64,000 bases of DNA from Adineta vaga (lineage: Eukaryota > Rotifera), in assembly GCA_021613535.1 (NCBI GenBank), contig CP075497.1, positions 9,052,001 through 9,116,000 on the forward strand. Direction: 5' to 3'. The position numbers were made by a program, and so were the translations under genes. Under the pieces are notes generated by a model. It was not told where the DNA came from. It was given only the letters and a program-made list of their open reading frames with translations, and ran no database searches. Shown here piece by piece: positions 59,446-64,000 of the stretch (position 1 is its first letter; the number at the start of each line of letters is the position of its first letter).

Positions 59446-61800
59446 GTCCTGTAATCATGGGGACAGTTTTGCGGCATCGTAAACGGGCTGTATTCCCTTA
59501 TTGAAGATTTCTTTCTTGTGAGAAGGGATTTTTTTCAAGCTTAACTAGAATGGTTAAATGATTGCTCAATGAATCTGCAAACGTTTGTTGCTTGAAATAA
59601 TCAATGTGTCTAAGTTTCTGTATGTTTACTGAAATACTACTTTTGAAAAGATGTTTGGCAAGTTTCTGTCTGATGTCTCATGATCCCAAATGCATCAATT
59701 CGAAGATGGATCTGACAGAATCCTGTAGTATTTCTGGTGACGAGATTAGATTGAATTTCATCGGCTAAATTTCAATTGTTACAAATTCTACGAGCGATCG
59801 TTTTAGCAATACTATATTATGCTCTTCTCTACCTGTCGGATTGATCGAACTAGGCTTGAACGAGTTATAAGAGAATATTAATTATTGTACAACAATGAAT
59901 TGTCTTGAAGTTCTTTTTTCTGACCATGAAAGTTTTATACTTTGTCTTTAAATATGGAAAGAATGAATTCCTTTCATTTTACTTAGTAGTACAATTATCT
60001 TATGATGACAATCTTTTGATTAGATAATGAAATATTTTCATCAATCTTTATTAAGATTATCAAATGAAATTCTTCGTTTTTGTATATTATTTTATTTCGA
60101 AATATAATTTCAAAGAAAATTCTTCATATTAATGGGTTGTGTTTCAGCCGAAAATATTCAATGATTGAAATAAAAATAAATAAGTTTGATTTTTGAATAT
60201 GAATTGAATATATTGAAGATGAAGATATTAATGACAATTTATACAGAATCTAACTCATTCAGTTTTTGATCGAATCAGCTGGGTTTTCCCATGATATCTA
60301 AACGTTTATCAATATATCAACAGTATAATCTATTTCAATACGAAACTATTCTTAGTTACACAGATTCCTTTTAGTAGAAGGATTAGAACGTTGATTGTAA
60401 TCGTTGGTATTTTTGGAAAAGATATTCTGAAATAAAAAGAAGGAACAAGCAATTTTCATTAGATATAAAGAAATGAAAAATCTGCCGTTTATGTTTCGAT
60501 GATATATGATCTTCTTTTTACCCTTTTAAATGAATAATATTAATTTTAAGCGATATTAACAAATGTAATGTTAAAAAATTGGTGGAAATTCACAATGATT
60601 TTCCAACACATTCTGTTTTTCATATTTTATTTCTTCTTACAAAACCTTTTTTTAAATTGAATTCTAACGCAATAATTTTGCATCCTCTATTATCAGCACT
60701 AATTAGTGTTTTGCAGACTATTCTCATGTGATATTTATGATATACGATAGATTATTTTGTTCTTCAATATGAATGCCTTCTATTTGATTGATAACATGTT
60801 GAAGATGTGTCATTCTATTTTGACAATCTTCATTACTCTCATCGATATTGTTGTCTAGCCATATAAGAAGAAAGAAAAAAATTGAACGATATATGACGTA
60901 TGAACTTTCTTTGTGTTTGATATATTAATTCAGAAATAAATTACATATAGAATAAATACATTCATTCCAGTCTGCATGAAAACAAAGAAAAGAGAAAGAA
61001 ATCCAAATAAATGAGTTAGTTTGTTTTTGTTTTCTACGAGTGAATCGTAAATGCTTGTTAGTTTTATTAAGTGTGCATATGTAATGGCATATTACTGACT
61101 GATATAAGCGTAGTTCATTGTTAATTAAAACTATGAATTACATCTTTCAAATAACTTTATTTTTTTCCAACGTACTATCATGATGTAAAAAAGAACTTTT
61201 GTATCTGTAATATATTCTTCTCTCTGAGTTTCAGTTAAAAATGATAACAATACGGAGAGAAATAACGTATCTAAAGTAGAAGTATACCACAAACATTTTC
61301 GTTGCAGCAAGTTAAGAATAACTTGTTCTTTCAAGATAACACTCGAAGAGATATAACAAAAAGAACATGCTCTTTTAATGTACTTATTTGATATCAGTAG
61401 AAATTTTGCCTTCTGACTTGTGTGATATGCTTTTCGAGTACAGATCATCGTGCAAGTATCCATACTGGCGATGCATGTTTCATATCAGAAGATGATGCTT
61501 ACATCATAGAACACGTATTATCTCTTTCAACTATTCAATGTTCATTATATCTGTGAGATAAGACAGGTGAAGTTTAACAAATAAAAGTCAACGTGAAAGT
61601 ATATATCGAAGATTTTATTTAGATAAACACACACACACACTAGAGAACAATGCAATTTTATGTCGCATTGGACATTCTTCATGGAGTCGAATAAATTCGC
61701 TTAACCTATCGTTAAAACGTACACAAAGCACAATTTCATCATGTGAATATTAATATCAATATATATTTGTTTCAATCTTTGTATATTTGATCTTTTCTAG
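59446..61800. other. 2.4 kb intergenic region
   Basis: No confident exon. A minus-strand stretch at about 60750-60860 reads as a helical polar peptide (QNRMTHLQHVINQIEG) after a CTAG acceptor-like site and could be a terminal exon of an unseen or dead gene. A (CA)n run lies at 61628-61640. The P5C synthase promoter and first exon(s) should lie at the right end but could not be placed. Confidence 0.4.
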
Positions 61801-64000
61801 TATTAAATAAAAATGGACTAATCAATCCGAAAAAATCTATTATTGCATCACGAAGTGATATCAAAAATGCTCGTCGTATTATTGTTAAACTTGGTACTGC
61901 GTTAATAACACGTGAAAATGAAGATGGTCTAGCAATTGGTCGTTTAGCATCAACAGTTGAACAAGTTTCACAATTACAAAATGAAGGTCGACAAATTTTA
62001 TTAGTTACTAGTGGAGCTGTAGCATTTGGTCGACAAGTTCTACGTCAAGAAGCAATGATGACAATGACAATGAGAAAATCTCTTTCACCAAAAGATATTT
62101 TAGAAAATAGTCGATTAGCGATACAAAGACAAGCATGTGCTGCTTTTGGACAAAAAGGTCTTATGTCATTTTATGAACGAATGTTTCAACAATATAATAT
62201 TGGTGTTGCACAAGTACTTGTGACAAAGAGTAATTTCTATAATGCAAATAGTCGAAAAAATCTACAAGCTACTTTGGATGAATTACTTAACTTAAATATC
62301 ATTCCTATTTTAAATACAAACGATGCTGTTGCACCATTTACAGATACAGATGCTGAATTAACAGCCGCTAAAGATGGAATTGTTGTAAATGATAATGATT
62401 CATTAGCTGCACGGTTAGGAGTGTTAATATCAGCAGATTTATTATTGATCATGAGTGATGTCAATGGTGTATATACTGGACCACCAGGATTAGAAGGTTC
62501 AAGATTATTGCATACATTTTGTCCAAAACAAGATTCACAAAAGATTGCATTTGGTGCTGGATCAAAAGTGGGCACAGGTGGAATGGAATCCAAAGTATAT
62601 TGAAATATCTTCTCTTTTATATTGTCTAAGAGCAAGTTTTTTTTTAGATTAAATGTGCATCATGGGCATTGGATCATAATGTTGGTGTTGTCATCAGTAA
62701 TGGACAAATCGATAAAGGAATTTTAAATATTATGGATGGAAAACAAATTGGAACATTTTTTACAAAAGTTCCAAATCAATCAATGCCAGTTGATGTTCAA
62801 GCGGTCAAAGGTATGATTAAAATTTTCTATAGGACAATATCTAATTATTTTATCGAAAAAAAATAAAACCTATTGTAGCTCGCGATGGTAGTCGACAATT
62901 ACAAAAACTTTCAAGTGATGAACGTAAATCAATCATTGATAAAATGGCATCAAATTTAATTGATTATTCGAACGATATTCTTCAAGCAAATAAACTTGAT
63001 TTAGATCAAGCAACAAAAAATGGTCTGAAATTATATTCAATCTCTTCATTTTACTACATGAATCTATCTTTCTAGGTCTTAAACCATCATTAATTGCTCG
63101 CCTTGGTTTATCCGAAAAGAAATTACAAACTCTATCCAATGGTCTTCAGCAAATCGCTGAAAAAGCTGATGTACTTAGTTCGTTTTCTATACAAAATATT
63201 CTTCTCCTTATCAATCTATTTTATTTTCGTGATATAGGACAAGTTGTTCGTCGCACACGCCTTGCAGATGGTTTAACATTGAAACAAATTACTACACCGA
63301 TTGGTGTTCTTCTGGTTATATTCGAATCACGTCCAGATAGTTTACCACAAATAGCTGCTCTTTCCATCTGTTCTGGTAATGGTCTTTTATTAAAAGGTGG
63401 TTCTGAAGCAAAATATTCCAATGAAATTTTAACAAAATTGATGCAAGATGCACTTGAACCGTATGCTCCACGTGAAACTATTTCTTTAGTAAGAAACTCA
63501 TTCCTACTCATTAGATTTCCTAATCTTTCTTTTCTTTTCATTGAAGATCAATACACGTGAACAAGTTTCAAATCTTCTTCAATTAGGAAAATATATCGAT
63601 TTAGTTATTCCACGTGGCTCAAATGATCTTGTACAATCTGTACAAAAACAAAGTTTACAAATTCCTGTTCTAGGTCACGCAGAAGGTATTTGTCATGTAT
63701 ACGTGGATAGAGATGCAGATTTAGATATGGCATTACGTATTAGTAAGATTTAAAAAGAAGATAATTATCATTTTTGTTTCTTTTCTTATCAACTTTATTA
63801 GTTCGAGATTCTAAGTGCGATTATCCAAGTGCTTGTAATGCTATGGAAACATTACTTATTCACAAGGATCTTGTTCGAACACCCTTTTTTGAATCATTAA
63901 TTGATCTATTACGTCTTGAAAAGGTATGGATAATTATTCTTTTTTTGTTCTTTAGTTAACTATCTGCAAGACAGATAAAGATTTAGGTTGTGTCTCTCCA
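61801..64000 (+). CDS. ALDH18A1: Delta-1-pyrroline-5-carboxylate synthase (P5CS), both ends missing
   Basis: Exons seen: 61801-62594, 62648-62810, 62879-63022, 63076-63177, 63238-63488, 63547-63742, 63802-63923 and probably 63987 onward, all in phase. The N-terminal glutamate 5-kinase half shows [68 protein letters not shown] and [15 protein letters not shown]. The C-terminal gamma-glutamyl phosphate reductase half begins near 62880 and shows [62 protein letters not shown] and [16 protein letters not shown] with the active-site Cys. The fused animal/plant enzyme makes P5C from glutamate for proline and ornithine. The first exon seen starts at an acceptor (CTAG) and has no in-frame ATG before 62055, so a mitochondrial-targeting exon lies upstream. 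The gene runs off the right edge. Confidence 0.94.

Noticed and set aside
61131-61463. 110-residue minus-strand open frame
   Set aside because: No recognisable domain, AT-rich codon make-up, no splice context.
1-64000. CRISPR arrays, bacterial operons, rRNA and tRNA genes
   Set aside because: Nothing with the required repeats or conserved cores was seen; the window is spliced eukaryotic DNA throughout.

Overview
This window is eukaryotic nuclear DNA: AT-rich, gene-dense, with mostly 50-70 nt GT...AG introns, short intergenic gaps and multi-exon metazoan genes (innexin, ARID3, LRCH, IFRD, NCLX, FBXO25/32-like). The compact introns, the animal gene set and a bacterial-type secreted amidase carrying a signal peptide and a small intron together suggest a small invertebrate, most likely a bdelloid rotifer. 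That assignment is an inference; no species marker is visible.

Layout. 0-8.7 kb: a 5'-truncated repetitive Lys-rich chromatin-like protein with a SAP motif, the proteasome chaperone POMP, an IFRD1/2 homologue 124 nt behind POMP, and a calcyphosin-like EF-hand gene on the minus strand. 9-13.1 kb: a single-exon ALMS-motif (centrosomal) protein, a three-LIM protein with a one-base frame break, and a membrane-anchored ABHD14-like hydrolase sharing a 173 nt divergent promoter with the LIM gene. 15.3-17.6 kb: an FBXO25/32 (atrogin) homologue facing an unrecognised two-exon gene. 18.6-24.7 kb: a decayed copy and an apparently working copy of a CwlA-type N-acetylmuramoyl-L-alanine amidase, an ammonium transporter, and an Mx/dynamin-like GTPase. 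25.3-34.7 kb: ARID3/dead ringer, a CK1-family kinase, and the Na+/Li+/Ca2+ exchanger NCLX. 36-41 kb: a neuronal-calcium-sensor-like protein and AP endonuclease APEX1. 41.8-50 kb: LRCH (LRR plus CH domain), a haspin-reminiscent divergent kinase, and a four-helix TMEM272-like protein. 53-64 kb: an innexin, a divergent presenilin-like locus interrupted by a stop codon, a possible F-box-family relic, and the 5'/middle part of P5C synthase (ALDH18A1), which runs off the right edge.

Most genes are unrelated housekeeping or signalling genes and form no single pathway. Two local themes stand out. The amidase pair next to an ammonium transporter is the best candidate for horizontally acquired digestive or defence function. 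CAPS-like and ALMS-motif genes, both from families with ciliary or centrosomal links, lie side by side. The most unusual items are the amidase plus its relic, the presenilin-like locus with its stop in the large loop and altered PAL motif, the intronless ALMS-motif gene, and the 147-nt-period repeat protein. Exon boundaries were read by eye from GT/AG signals and reading-frame continuity; treat them as accurate to a few bases.
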